Part shown: in pieces, positions 39,371 through 50,617 of the stretch
How the letters are laid out: the number at the start of each line of letters is the position of its first letter
How positions within the stretch are numbered: position 1 is the stretch's first letter
Assembly: GCF_052324685.1 (NCBI RefSeq)
Contig: NW_027506901.1
Span: 521,501-585,500, forward strand
Origin: Brachyhypopomus gauderio
Lineage: Eukaryota; Chordata; Actinopteri; Gymnotiformes; Hypopomidae
DNA: 64,000 bases
Direction of reading: 5' to 3'
The notes under the pieces: model-generated
What the model saw: only the letters and a program-made list of their open reading frames with translations
Database searches by the model: none
What the model was told of the DNA's origin: nothing
Program-made: the position numbers and the translations under genes

Positions 39371-42300
39371 ATGAACCCAGCCGAGTCACACGACATAGAG
39401 CGAATGAAACTCGCATTAACCGTACAAGGGCAGGCTATAGGCAAACAAGATCAAATGCTGCAACACGTACTAGAACAGCTACAAAACGTTATGGTGGCCC
39501 TGCAGAACGTTAGCCAACCCCCAGCTGCTCCTGTCAGTCCGCCGCTGGCTGTGCCCTCAGCCACGCCTGCTCACTATGAGCCTGCTCTGCCTTCACCTGC
39601 ACGTTTTGCAGGCGGATCCGGTGAATGTCGTGGTTTTTTGTTGCAATGTGCCCTGATATTTGAACAGCAGCCACTAAGGTTTCCCACAGAGAAAGCCAAG
39701 GTAGCCTACGTCCTCACATTGCTCTCTGGCAAGGCTTTGGCCTGGGCTACGCCAGTATGGGAGAACCAACCCGACGTGTGCTCAAGTTTCGAACGGTTCT
39801 CCCAAGCCTTGAGGAGCACGTTCTACCACCCTGCATCCGGTGGCCAAGCAGGGTCAAGGCTGTTGAAATTACGCCAGGGCAAGAGTACGGTGGCCGAGCA
39901 CTCCATTGAATTCCGTACTTTGGCCGCGGAGAGCGGTTGGGAGGCCCAAGCCCTTACAGCGGCTTATCTAGAAGGGTTAGATGAGGGTCTCAAAGATGAG
40001 CTAGCCCTCCGGGACCTACCCACTGATCTGGATGCGTTTATTGAGCTTACGGTCAGGCTCGACAACAGGTTACGTGAGCGTAGAACCAGACGTTGCTCCC
40101 AGACTGGATTCTCCGCCACCGCTCAGGCTAGCTCCCTCACATCCAAGGCAGATTGGGTTAGCGAGGCCCCTAGGGAGCAACCTATGCAGATAGGGCACAC
40201 TCGCCTGTCAAGAGAGGAGAGGCAGGCACGCATACAAGAGGGCCGGTGTTTATACTGCGGTAAAGGGAGCCACAGACGCGACAGCTGCCCCGACCTACAA
40301 GGCAAAAGGGCAGACCCGCCGATAGCTGGGGAGACTCCGGCGGGTCTCTCTGGTACTCCTCACTCCGAGGCCCTAACCCTCCACGTCACCCTCTCGTGGC
40401 GTGGAGGTCCTGAACACAGGCTCCTTGTGCTAGTTGACTCGGGGGCAGCCGGCAATTTCATTGATGCCTCCTTAGCGGCTTCTCTCGGGATCCCACTCGT
40501 TACCCTCGATACGCCCCTCACTGTGGCCGCTGTCGACGGAAGGGCCCTTATGTCAGGGAGTGTGAGCAGCCAGACTATCCCCCTTGACATGAGAATAGGG
40601 GGACACAGTGAACACATAACACTGTACGTTATCAGTGCCCCTAAGTTAGGCCTTATTCTCGGTCTGCCCTGGCTCCAGCGCCACAACCCAGACATCGACT
40701 GGCTGCATCTGTCGGTCAAACAGTGGGGCCCCCTGTGTAGGACTACCTGTCTGGTGACCGCTAGTCCTACAGTCGGTAAAGGCCCTGCCGAACAGCTAGA
40801 CCTTACTCCCGTTCCTGCTGAGTACCACGACTTGCAAGAGGTCTTCAGCAAACAAAAAGCTGGGTTCTTGCCCCCACACAGACCCTTTGACATCGCTATC
40901 GACCTCTTACCTGGTACGAGTCCTCCCAGGGGTCGTCTGTTTTCTCTTGCTCTGCCTGAACGCAAGGCCATGGATGAGTACATCCAGGAGTCCTTAGCTG
41001 CAGGGCTCATACGGCCATCTACCTCTCCCGCGGGTGCGGGATTTTTCTTTGTGGGGAAAAAGGATGGAGGTTTACGGCCGTGCATAGACTACCGGGGGCT
41101 AAACAAGATCACCGTCAAAGACAGGCACCCTTTGCCCCTCATGCCATCGGCCTTCGAAGCACTGCAGCAGGCTACCGTGTTCACCAAGCTGGACTTGCGC
41201 AGTGCTTACAACCTCATTAGAGTGCGTAAGGGTGACGAATGGAAGACGGCTTTTATTACCCCTTCGGGTCACTACGAGTACCTAGTGATGCCGTTTGGGC
41301 TCATGAATGCCCCAGCCGTCTTCCAAAGGTACATCAACGGGGTGCTAAGGGAGACCTTGGACCGCTATGCGTTTATATACCTGGACGACATACTAATATA
41401 CAGCCAGTCGCTCAGGGAACACGTCGGGCACGTCAGGAGGATTCTCCAGTTGTTGCTGGAGAACCACCTGTATGTTAAATTGGAGAAATCGTTGTTTCAC
41501 ATGGAAGAGGTCTCGTTCCTTGGTTTCCGTGTTTCCAAGGGCAAATTGGCCATGGAACCGGCTAAAACCAGAGCGGTGGCCTCCTGGCCGGTGCCCACGT
41601 CGGTCAGGCAGGTTCAGCGCTTCTTGGGGTTCGCCAACTTCTACCGCCGGTTCATCAAGGATTACGGTTCTGTGGCAGCCCCCCTATCTGCGCTCACCAG
41701 CAAGACCCTTAGGGGTTTCAATTGGACCCCTCAGGCCCAGGCCGCGTTCGACGACCTCAAAGGAAGGTTTGTTTCTGCCCCCGTGCTTCGTATGCCGGAT
41801 CCCGACCTCCCCTTTGTTGTGGAGGTCGATGCCTCTGAAGTAGGAGTAGGGGCCATCCTGTCCCAACGGTCGGGGAGCCCTCCTAAACTCCACCCCTGCG
41901 CCTTCTACTCCCACCGTCTTACTCCGCCCGAGCGCAACTACGACGTGGGCGATAAGGAGCTCCTGGCTGTCAAATTGGCCCTTGAGGAGTGGAGGCATTG
42001 GCTGGAGGGTGCCAAACACCCTTTTGTGGTCTGGACAGACCACAAGAACTTGGCATACCTCCAGCAGGCCAAACGGCTTAATCCTAGGCAGGCAAGGTGG
42101 TCGCTCTTCTTTGAGCGGTTCGAGTTCACCTTGTCGTATCGGCCCGGGTCCAAGAACACTAAGCCCGATGCCCTCTCTCGCATATGGGAACCGCCCTCTG
42201 TTCCCTCAGGCCCAGGGACTGTGATTCCCCCTGCCAAGCTCGTAGCTCCTGTCCAGTGGGACATTGAGGCCACCGTTAAACGGGCCTTGACAAGGGATCC

Positions 42301-44317
42301 AGATCCTGGGGGAGGGCCAGCGGGGCGGCTCTACGTTCCGGCCCGGGTGCGTGGGCAGGTCATGAAGTGGGCTCATGCCTCACCATTTGCTGCCCACCCA
42401 GGTGCTCGGCGCACCCTTGAACTACTCAAGCGTCGTTTTTGGTGGCCCAACATGGACCGATCTGTTGGCAGTTTTGTGGCTACTTGCGCGGTGTGCGCTC
42501 AGGGAAAGACCCCTCATACCAAGCCCACAGGGCTGCTCCACCCGCTTCCGGTTCCTTCTCGTCCATGGTCGCACATCTCCATGGACTTCGTGACCGGGTT
42601 GCCCCCTTCTCGGGGCAACACGGCTATACTGGTCATTGTGGACCGCTTTTCTAAATCTGCTAAGTTTATAGCACTGCCTAAGCTCCCCTCTGCTCGCCAA
42701 ACGGCCTCCGTCTTCCTGCAACACATTGTGCGTGCTCACGGCTTCCCTGTGGACGTGGTTTCCGACCGTGGGCCACAGTTCACGAGCCGTTTTTGGGGCG
42801 CTTTTCTTAAACTCCTGGGTGCCAGGGCCAGCCTCTCCTCTGGGTTTCACCCCCAGAGCAACGGCCAGACGGAGCGGGTGAATCAGGACCTTGAGCAGAT
42901 GCTCCGATGCCTGGCCTCCTCCAATCCAGCCTCCTGGTCCGACCAGCTCATGTGGGCAGAGTACGCCCACAACACCCTCTGGCACTCGTCCTTGGGCATG
43001 TCGCCCTTCGAGTGCCTTTACGGCTATGCTCCGCCCATGTTCGCTGATCAGGAGGGGGATGTGGCGGTGCCTAACGCCAGAGCCCTGGTTCGCCGCTGCA
43101 GGTCCACCTGGCGGCGGGCCCGCAGGGCCCTGCTTAGGGCCTCGGCTGGCCACAAGCGCTGTGCTGACAGGCATCGCCTTCCGGCCTTGTCTTTTCGTCC
43201 TGGACAACGGGTGTGGCTGTCGTCCAGGGACCTGCCGGTTCGTGGTGGGACCCGGAAGCTGGCACCACGCTTTCTGGGCCCCTTTAAGGTTGAGCGGCGG
43301 GTCAATCCGGTGTCTTACCGCCTGTCCCTTCCTTCGTCCCTCCGGGTGCACCCTGTGTTCCACGCCTCGCAGCTTTGGCCGGTTCTGTGCCGCCTTCCCC
43401 GCGCTGCAACGCCGCCTGCCCCCCGTACGGTCGGTGGGGGTCCGGCCTACACCGTCCGCCGGTTGTTGGACGTCCGTCAGGTTCGGGGCCGGGAGCAATT
43501 CTTGGTTGATTGGCAGGGGTGCGGACCGGCTGACCGCTCCTGGGTTCCGGCCAGCCGGGTCCTGGACCAGACCCTGATCCGGAACTTTCGCCGGGACAGG
43601 GCTGTCGCCCTGGGCCCGCAGGGTCTCGGGCCTAGAGGGGGGGGCTCTGTCAGGGCTGGTCCCAGGGCGGCCCCTCCGGTTGCCACCAGGAGGAGCCCGC
43701 GAATCAGACCTCAGACAAATCAGCGGTCTTCATGTCGTCAACCTCACGCCATTTCCCTGTTGTCTCTGCTCGGTGTCTCGCCACCCTGCCTCTCATTCGT
43801 TTCAGTTGTTTTGTTTGTATCCCTGTCCATTCGAGTTCTTACCTCCTGCGCCACTCCCTGGCCTCTCTCAAGTTTTCCTCCCGCTGTTATTCTTCCTGTC
43901 CATTTGGTTTTGGTTTTGGGAAGGGTTTTTTGTTCCTCGCGGCGTTTGCCAGCTAGCCAGCTACCTTCCCTGGCGTCCTTGTTTTTTCCTTTTGGTTTTC
44001 TGTGTGTTCGCCACGCGTTGAGTTATTTCCGCGATTGTTCTCTGTTTTCCCCCGTTTCTCGCGTTGAGTATTCCGCGATTGTTTTCTGTTTTCCCCCGTT
44101 ACACGCGCCGAGTTTCTCCGCGATTACTTTCAGTTTCACCCTCTACGTCAGCACTGAATACCCAGCGCGCCGAGTCTTTGTTCCCTCGCGCTCGTGCGAT
44201 TATTCAGTGTACGGACGAGGCGCTTGGGTTCGCCATCATAAAACAACCGCGGGAGATTCCGTCCCCTACATCTCCCGTTCTGACATATTCAATCTGTTTT
44301 GGAAGGTGAGGGGTTAA
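39371..44317 (+). CDS. Gag-Pol polyprotein with chromodomain integrase, read through into 3' LTR
   Basis: I choose the ATG at 39371 (MNPAESHDIERMK), just after the primer-binding site. Gag is followed by a zinc knuckle CLYCGKGSHRRDSC (about residue 293), protease LVDSGAAGN (about 355), reverse transcriptase with YLDD (about 670), RNase H (VEVDAS, TDHKNL), an integrase finger (CAVCAQGK), the DDE core (SMDF at about 1072, SDRGPQFTS, NGQTERVNQD) and a chromodomain (about 1356-1405, QFLVDWQGCGPADRSWVPAS). All catalytic motifs are present. In the unshortened LTR a TAA follows QTNQR, giving about 1452 residues. The LTR deletion removed that stop, so the frame now continues about 196 codons through LTR and flank to 44317. 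The extension is probably meaningless. Confidence 0.9.
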   Translation: MNPAESHDIERMKLALTVQGQAIGKQDQMLQHVLEQLQNVMVALQNVSQPPAAPVSPPLAVPSATPAHYEPALPSPARFAGGSGECRGFLLQCALIFEQQPLRFPTEKAKVAYVLTLLSGKALAWATPVWENQPDVCSSFERFSQALRSTFYHPASGGQAGSRLLKLRQGKSTVAEHSIEFRTLAAESGWEAQALTAAYLEGLDEGLKDELALRDLPTDLDAFIELTVRLDNRLRERRTRRCSQTGFSATAQASSLTSKADWVSEAPREQPMQIGHTRLSREERQARIQEGRCLYCGKGSHRRDSCPDLQGKRADPPIAGETPAGLSGTPHSEALTLHVTLSWRGGPEHRLLVLVDSGAAGNFIDASLAASLGIPLVTLDTPLTVAAVDGRALMSGSVSSQTIPLDMRIGGHSEHITLYVISAPKLGLILGLPWLQRHNPDIDWLHLSVKQWGPLCRTTCLVTASPTVGKGPAEQLDLTPVPAEYHDLQEVFSKQKAGFLPPHRPFDIAIDLLPGTSPPRGRLFSLALPERKAMDEYIQESLAAGLIRPSTSPAGAGFFFVGKKDGGLRPCIDYRGLNKITVKDRHPLPLMPSAFEALQQATVFTKLDLRSAYNLIRVRKGDEWKTAFITPSGHYEYLVMPFGLMNAPAVFQRYINGVLRETLDRYAFIYLDDILIYSQSLREHVGHVRRILQLLLENHLYVKLEKSLFHMEEVSFLGFRVSKGKLAMEPAKTRAVASWPVPTSVRQVQRFLGFANFYRRFIKDYGSVAAPLSALTSKTLRGFNWTPQAQAAFDDLKGRFVSAPVLRMPDPDLPFVVEVDASEVGVGAILSQRSGSPPKLHPCAFYSHRLTPPERNYDVGDKELLAVKLALEEWRHWLEGAKHPFVVWTDHKNLAYLQQAKRLNPRQARWSLFFERFEFTLSYRPGSKNTKPDALSRIWEPPSVPSGPGTVIPPAKLVAPVQWDIEATVKRALTRDPDPGGGPAGRLYVPARVRGQVMKWAHASPFAAHPGARRTLELLKRRFWWPNMDRSVGSFVATCAVCAQGKTPHTKPTGLLHPLPVPSRPWSHISMDFVTGLPPSRGNTAILVIVDRFSKSAKFIALPKLPSARQTASVFLQHIVRAHGFPVDVVSDRGPQFTSRFWGAFLKLLGARASLSSGFHPQSNGQTERVNQDLEQMLRCLASSNPASWSDQLMWAEYAHNTLWHSSLGMSPFECLYGYAPPMFADQEGDVAVPNARALVRRCRSTWRRARRALLRASAGHKRCADRHRLPALSFRPGQRVWLSSRDLPVRGGTRKLAPRFLGPFKVERRVNPVSYRLSLPSSLRVHPVFHASQLWPVLCRLPRAATPPAPRTVGGGPAYTVRRLLDVRQVRGREQFLVDWQGCGPADRSWVPASRVLDQTLIRNFRRDRAVALGPQGLGPRGGGSVRAGPRAAPPVATRRSPRIRPQTNQRSSCRQPHAISLLSLLGVSPPCLSFVSVVLFVSLSIRVLTSCATPWPLSSFPPAVILPVHLVLVLGRVFCSSRRLPASQLPSLASLFFPFGFLCVRHALSYFRDCSLFSPVSRVEYSAIVFCFPPLHAPSFSAITFSFTLYVSTEYPARRVFVPSRSCDYSVYGRGAWVRHHKTTAGDSVPYISRSDIFNLFWKVRG
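43631..43647 (+). other. Polypurine tract of the second chromovirus
   Basis: AGAGGGGGGGGCTC directly precedes the 3' LTR. Confidence 0.7.
43648..44285 (+). repeat. 3' LTR with 69-bp internal deletion
   Basis: The junction GCGGT/CTTCAT lies at 43727/43728. The missing 69 bp hold the TATA box, the presumed transcript start, the self-primer and the TAA that ends the polyprotein. Confidence 0.93.
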
Positions 44318-44714
44318 GTGGAAGCCTGTGAGCCTGTGTCTCCCCCTATCAGGACTGTGATGCCCGCTGTTCGTTTACAGAGGGCCTGGCAGTTATAATT
44401 CAGTGCAATACCAGTTTCAAATTACAGTAAAATTGACCAATCATATCTTCCCTCTTAGTGGGCGGGCTTAACTGTATGATAATTTCCGCCCGCTGTGGCA
44501 ACGCTAGCTGTCGTTAGCATACCACCGCTAGCTAGCTTCGATTCAGTCCTTTGACGTCCTCATTTATATATTCCGCTTTCGAGAACCACGGAGCTGTGAA
44601 AACTTATTTTGTGTGGAAACTTATTTTGCTTAACAAGTTATCTAGTACAAATGTTATTATTTATTGCATTTCTAAAGCTATACTGTTGTCTCGGTTTTTT
44701 TCTTTATTACTGCC
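44291..44714. repeat. Right part of the split insertion in the protease gene
   Basis: This non-coding DNA between the chromovirus target duplication and the resumption of the Gmr1-like protease contains TCTTAGTGGGCGGGCTTAAC and GCTAGCTGTCGTTAGCAT words of a dispersed repeat. The family was not identified. Confidence 0.4.
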
Positions 44715-45157
44715 ATACAGCCACAGGAACTCATGTTTTGGTGAGGGGTATTGAAATGACATCACTTCAGGTACCCCTCCATAAGATCCATCTAGACTCT
44801 AAACTGGTTTCCGGTGACGTTGTAGATGGGGTGCGGCCGTCACTTCCCGTGGCTGGAGTTTCTTTTATTTTGGGCAATGATTTAGCTGGGGGAAAGGTGT
44901 GGGGCAGTACTGAAGTAGTCTCATTGCCTATTGTAGGGTCTGCACCTGAGCTGCCACAACCATATGACCAGTGTTCACAAAAATATCCTTATGTTTTCCT
45001 TTCGTGTGCTGTGACTCGTGCTATGGCTAGGCGTGGGGGTCTTGGTGCAGATGTATCTTTAGAGGACACTTTTGTTGCTAGACCAGAAATAGTAGACTGG
45101 AGTCTGGAGTCCTTCACAGTTACCTGTAGCTGTAGACAGTCCTGTAGAGGGCAGTGA
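44715..45157 (+). pseudogene. Gmr1-like protease C-terminal part
   Basis: The frame GTHVLVRGIEMTSLQVPLHK...VAGVSFILGNDLAGGKV matches the second half of a gypsy protease, with the ILGND motif. It continues the interrupted DTG half at 38183-38476. A frame change follows at about 45157. Confidence 0.75.
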
Positions 45158-45185
45158 AGTTTCCGAACTGCCGGATGAGTCCAAT

Positions 45186-46390
45186 ATGGCTCCTTTTGTG
45201 GCAGAAGGGAGCAAAGACCAGCTTCTGTTAGCAGGGGTGGGTTCTGAAGAGGAGGACAGTTCTTTGTCTGATCTATTTGAGGTGTCTCGGGAAGAGCTGA
45301 TCCGAGAACAGTTAGCTGATTCCACCCTTCAATCCTTGTTTGCTTTGGCCGCAATAAGAGATGAAGCATGTGACTCAAAACCGGGATATTACTTGCAAGG
45401 TGGGTTGTTGTGTAGACGATGGATTTTCAGGTGTGACACATTTACCAACACTGTGTTACAGGTAGTAGTACCCTGTAAATTCAGGGTAAACGCAGGTTCT
45501 TTTGGCCCAGGCTAAAGCAGGATGTGTCCGTTTTTGTTAGAACGTGTCATGTCTGCCAATTAACTGGCAAGCCTAACCAGAAGATTCCTGTGGCTCCATT
45601 ATGTCCAATCCCATGTTGTCTCTAGTCCCTTTGAGCATCTGCTTGTTGACTGTGTGGGACCACTGCCTCGATCCAAGAGTGGGGATGGTCGTATCTGTTG
45701 ACTGTAATGTGCCAGTCTACGTGTTATCCTGCAGCTTACCCTCTCAGATCGATTACAGCAAAATCTGTGCTTAAAGCACTCACTAGTTTTATATCTATTT
45801 TTGGCATTCCCAAAGTCATTCAAAGTAATCAAGGCTCTAATTTCACGTCAAGACAGTTCACTAGGGCTTTAAGTCAGCTAAAAACCAAACATAATATTTC
45901 AAGTGCTTATCATCCTCAAAGTCAGGGTGCCTTGGAATGCTTCCACCAGACCCTGAAATCTCTTCTAAGATCTTATTGCGTTGAGCTTGGGGTTGATTGG
46001 GAGGAAGGTTTACCTTGGTTACTCTTAGCTATTAGAGAGGTTGTGCAGGAGCGCACTGGTTTTAGCCCTAATGAACTTGTCTTTGGACATACAGTGAGGG
46101 GGCCAACAGTTGTTTTAGCTGATGAGTGGAGTGCTACAAAGGTTCCAGTCAATGTCTTGAATTATGTCTCTGGTTTCAGGTATAGTCTGTATGAGGCTAG
46201 AGCGGCTGCCAGGCGCAGGTTGGGGAAGGTACAGTCTAAAATGCAGAGTTTATTTAACTGTAAAGCGGAACATCTGCAGTTTAAACTTGGTGACCAGGTG
46301 TTGGCGCTGTGACCAGTCCATTTCAGGATAAGTTTAGTGGCCCTTATGAAATCATTAAGTGTCTCCCTGATTATAATTATTTGCTGAGTA
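45186..46390 (+). pseudogene. Gmr1-like integrase, upstream of the reverse transcriptase
   Basis: Pieces in order are REELIREQLADSTLQSLFAL, part of the zinc finger (RTCHVCQLTGKPNQ), a core with SNQGSNFTSRQF and HPQSQGALECFHQT, and the tail FQDKFSGPYEIIKCLPDYNY in a shifted frame. Several frameshifts, loss of part of the zinc finger, and SNQG in place of the usual SDQG, replacing the second catalytic Asp, show inactivation. Its position before RT is the diagnostic domain order of Gmr1-like elements. Confidence 0.8.
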
Positions 46391-47079
46391 CTCAATCAAT
46401 CAATCAAATTTTATTTATATAGCACTTTTTACAACAGTTGTTGTCACAAAGCAGCTTTACAAGTGCCGAGTCCTAGCCCCCAGTGAGCAAGCCAAGGGCG
46501 ACAGTGGCAAGGAAAAACTCCCTAGTTTTTTGCATGAGGAAGAAACCTTGAGAGGAACCAAGACTCAGAGAGGGAACCCATCCTCCTCTGGCCGACACCG
46601 GTCACCATGACAACAACAACAATTTAGACAGAAAGAAATAAAGAAAAGGAAAAGATGTAGTATTGTCCATCATGGTGTAGGCTTACCGGTCAGGCAGTAG
46701 GTGGCTGGCACTGGATAACTCGCTTGCTTCTCCTCATCTCATTTTTCCTCGAGCAGGCGGGCAGCCATGTGGAGAAAATAAAACAGGGAAAATTAGCTCT
46801 GTATGAGGACATATACAGGACAGATGAAATTAAACACATTTCTGGAGTGTGGCAGCAACTCCGGCATTAAGTTAAACTATTACAGCCTAGCTTAAAAGGC
46901 AGAACCAGAAGGTAACATAGGCTTGGGGGCATTCTGAGACAATGGCATCCATCCACTGCACTGTCAACAAACTTGAGTGACCACGAGCAGTGACAGGACG
47001 ACAGCACCAGCGCCCCAGTCTACCATAAAACCCTTCGTCTATGAACCCCTAGATCTGTACCTTTATCTAAGGGGGGATG

Positions 47080-49600
47080 TTAATTATCAAACGCTAAACC
47101 AAATAGGTGGGTTTTCAACCTAGACTTAAAGATTGTGACTGTGTCAGAGTCCCGTACGCATTTTGGAAGGTTGTTCCAAAGTTCCTGGAGGTATTCAGGA
47201 GAAAGCCCGTGCAGTGCTTTATATGTTAATAATAGAATTTTAAAGTCAATACGGAATTTTACTGGGAGCCAATGCAGGGCTGATAGGACTGGTCTAATAT
47301 GCTGAAATTTTCTAGTTCTGGTCAGAACTCTGGCTGCGGCATTTTGAACTATTTGAAGTTTATTTAGATTCCTATTTGAACATCCTGGCAGTAGTGAATT
47401 GCAGTAGTCTAATCTAGAGCTAATAAAGGCATGCACCAATTTTTCTGCATCATCCTGTGATAATGCATTTCTTAATTTGACAATGTTGCGGAGATGTAGA
47501 AATGCTATCCTAGTAGTATTATCTATGTATTTATCAAATGATAGGTCGGAGTCAAGTATGACGCCTAGGTTTTTGGCTACTGTGCCAGGTGTAATGGGAT
47601 AGTCTGCAAGATTAAGCATTAAATTTGGATTTTTTTGTCTTGCGGCCTTAGGGCCCACAAGGAGAACTTCCGTTTTGTCCTCATTTAGTTGGAGGAAATT
47701 TAGAGACATCCAGCATTTAATATCTCTTACACAGGCCTCAATTTTTCCTAAACTGAGTTTGTCATCAGGTTTGGCTGATATGTAAAGTTGAGTGTCATCT
47801 GCATAGCAGTGAAAATTGACACCATGTTTGTTTATAACTGTGCCCAATGGTAGCATATATAATGTAAATAATAGTGGTCCTAAGATGGAGCCTTGCGGGA
47901 CCCCATATTTAACTATTGTACGTTTGGATGGAATATCATTGAGCTCTACAAACTGATAGCAATTTGTTAAGTAAGAATAAAACCATGAAAGGGCTGTGCC
48001 AGAGACTCCAACCCAGCGTTCTAACCTTTCTAGCAAGATCCTATGATCAATTGTGTCGAATGCTGCACTAAGATCAAGAAGCACTAACAGTGATACATAG
48101 CCTTGATCTGAAGCAAGGAGGAGATCATTTGTTACTTTAACTAATGCTGTTTCAGTACTTTTTCCTTGTGATAGGTATTAAAAAGGTCTTAAAAGTCATT
48201 GAATTTGAGATTTAAAAATGTGCAGATACCCTGGGTAGTACAATTTAAGGAAGAAATTATTTTCTCTAATTCTGATTGTGGGAGTGGATGAAAAGCATCA
48301 AGTTTTTCTCCCGGTATGTAATTTAAATCAATATCAGCCAAACCAGATGACATACCAGTTGTATTGCTAATAAAGGGTTTTATATTTTGTCTAATATTCT
48401 CTATTTTATTATCAAAGAAATCTATAAATACATTACTAGTGAGGTTTACTGGAATCTGAGGTTCTGTGCCTGCTTGATTTTTTTGTAAGTTTAGAAATAG
48501 TATTAAAAAGAAATCTAGGGTTGTTTTTATTTTTCTCTATCAGTGAGGCTAAGTATGCTGAGCGTGCTTTAGTGAGTGCCCGTTTGTAGTCAATAATGCT
48601 ATCCTTCCAGGCACAGTGGAATACTTCCAATTTAGTGGATCGCCATTTCTGCTCTAATTTACGTGCTATTTGTTTTAAGTTTCTAGTTTGGTCAGTGTAC
48701 CACGGGGCAAACTTTTTGATCTAGCTTTTTTATATTTTAATGGAACTACTATATCTAGAGCTGATCTGCAGGTATTCTCTAAGCAGTCGGTTAGACTATC
48801 TAACTCTTCTGGATCGGATGGCGAGTGGGCTAAAGCAGTTAAGTCAGGGAGGGTTTCAATAAACTGTGTTGCTGTTGATGAAATTATCGAGCGCTTTATA
48901 CACTGCCGAGGAGACGGGCGGGTATTTATGTTAAGATGAATCTCACATTGGACTAAATAGTGATCGGAGATTGCTACGGTTTGCGGAAGTATATTTATAT
49001 TATCTACGTCGATACCCAGCGTTAAGATTAGATCTAGGGTATGATTTCGATAATGTGTAGGTCCTACTACGTTTTAATGCCGACAGAGTTCAATACAGAG
49101 GTAAAAGCCCTTGTCAGTGGATCCTCCGCATTATCAAAGTGTATGTTAAAGTCTCCTACTATTATTATTTTGTCACTACATACTGCTAAATTTGCTGCAA
49201 AATCGGTGAAATCGTTTAAGAAATCTGGGTAAGGCCCTGGTGGTCTGTATACATTAGTTAGGGGAAATGTACTTATATTTTCAGATGGACTAATTACATT
49301 AATAGATTGCATCTCAAATGAGTTTGAGATATCTAAGTACTTCTGATGAATTTCTAAACAATCACGATAAATTTTACATATTCCTCCTCCTCTGCCTGAC
49401 AATCTAGGTCTATGTATATAACTATATCCCACAGGAGTGGCTTCGTTTAGAGTTAAATAATCACCAGATTGAATCCACGTTTCAGTTAGACATAGAATAT
49501 CAATTTTCTGGTCTGTTATAAGTTCATTCATAAAAACTGCTTTCGAGTTGAGCGATCGAATATTGATTAATCCAATCAGTATTCCTGATCGGCGTAAAAA
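47080..49600 (-). pseudogene. LINE endonuclease and reverse-transcriptase remnant
   Basis: From high to low coordinate the minus strand encodes NIRSLNSKAVFMNELITDQK, the endonuclease core (LCLTETWIQ, IIIVGDFNIHFD), a linker (RALTKARSAYLASLIEK), then reverse transcriptase with LLDLSAAFDTIDHRILLERL, YGVPQGSILGPLLF and [12 protein letters not shown] and the C-terminal NAAARVLTRTRKF...LHWLP at 47080-48084. Frames are interrupted near 48100-48440 and 48630-49067, so it is inactive although the RT part is well preserved. Confidence 0.85.
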
Positions 49601-49616
49601 GGGGCAAGTTTGTCAC

Positions 49617-50617
49617 CAGTGGCGGACTTAGCAATTTGGGGGCTCAAGGCGAATTTAGCTAGGGGGCCCATCAACATTAATATGCGATAAATAAGTTAAG
49701 TCAGGTTCACACTACACGATTTTCGGCTGGTTTTTCAGTCGCCGACTGTTTTTGTAGATCGCCGACAGAAACCTGTGGTCGGAGGCAAATCGGCGATCAC
49801 TCGGCGCTCACTCAGTCGTGTAGTGTGAACTGCTGAAAGACGCTCGCCGAGTGGTCGCCGACTCATCGCAGACGACCGGCAGATATCTAGCATGTTTAAT
49901 ATGTAGCATGTTTAATATGTAGCATGTTTAATATCTAGCTCAGTCGGCGACTGAGTCACCAGCAGCGTCTAGCTACAGCCAATGGGAACGCGGAGAGAGA
50001 ACCGCGGCACCGCTGAAGATATCTCTGAAGAATGTACAAAAACTTTCAAGAATGCTTTCAAAACAGTTACCCAGCAAACACACAAAAACCTCACCTTTCT
50101 TACAACTTTATTACAACACTGTGTTTAAGTTATTGTGACAGCACTGGAGAAATAGTGCAATTGATTGTATCTATGTTCACTGCAACGGAGAGATGAAATA
50201 ATTCTGGAAATTTGGGACTATGGAGTGTTTAAACAGTAAAAAAAAAATAATAATAATAATAACAACGAAAATGTGGAGTACATGTACATTGTTTTTTCTT
50301 CTACGTGGTGTTTGCTGGTTCTCGCGAGAGTTTCGTTTTCGTGTTCGTGTTTTTGGACGGCAGCCAGACGAGTCAGCGATTCCCCAGTCGTGTAATTCGT
50401 GAGCCCGCGTCGCAGATCAGTCATGTAGTATGAAAGCCACAACAACTGAAAGACTCGCGATTACAGCACAACCAGTCGTGTAGTGCGAACGGCACAAAAA
50501 CCGGACGACTGAAAAGTCGTGTAGTGTGAACCTGGCTTTAGCTAGACAAGGGGGCCCTACTGTGGGAGGGGCCCAAGGCAATTGCCTAGCAACGCCTCTA
50601 TGCAAAGACCGCCTCTG
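49617..50617. mobile_element. hAT-type non-autonomous DNA transposon
   Basis: The ends are CAGTGGCGGACTTAGC and, inverted, CAGAGGCGGTCTTTGC, flanked by the exact 8-bp duplication TTTGTCAC (49609-49616 and 50618-50625). An 8-bp duplication and CAGNGGCGG ends are typical of hAT elements. No transposase frame is present. Confidence 0.88.
49699..50537. mobile_element. MITE nested inside the hAT element
   Basis: Inverted ends of about 26 bp (AAGTCAGGTTCACACTACAC and the complement of GTGTAGTGTGAACCTGGCTT) enclose 0.84 kb with many CGCCGACT-type words and no coding potential. The flanks suggest TTAA/TTTA as target, which is uncertain. Confidence 0.8.

Larger units (their letters stand above)
38646..44285 (+). 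mobile_element. Chromodomain Ty3/gypsy retrotransposon with shortened 3' LTR
   Basis: The 5' LTR is 707 bp (38646-39352) and the 3' LTR is 638 bp (43648-44285). Both have ends TGTCAGGG and TCTGACA, and are flanked by the 5-bp duplication TATTC (38641-38645 and 44286-44290). The 69-bp length difference is one deletion in the 3' LTR. The polyprotein frame is open throughout, so the insertion is young. Confidence 0.94.

Noticed and set aside
38588..39513. Leu/Ser/Phe-rich frames in the 5' LTR and their repeats at 43680-44309
   Set aside because: LTR sequence is open in several frames, and the same sequence is untranslated leader in the full-length LTR. They are not considered proteins.
40360..43498. 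Long minus-strand frames (241 and 358 codons) opposite the second gypsy element
   Set aside because: They are antisense shadows of the Gag-Pol frame, without domain similarity.
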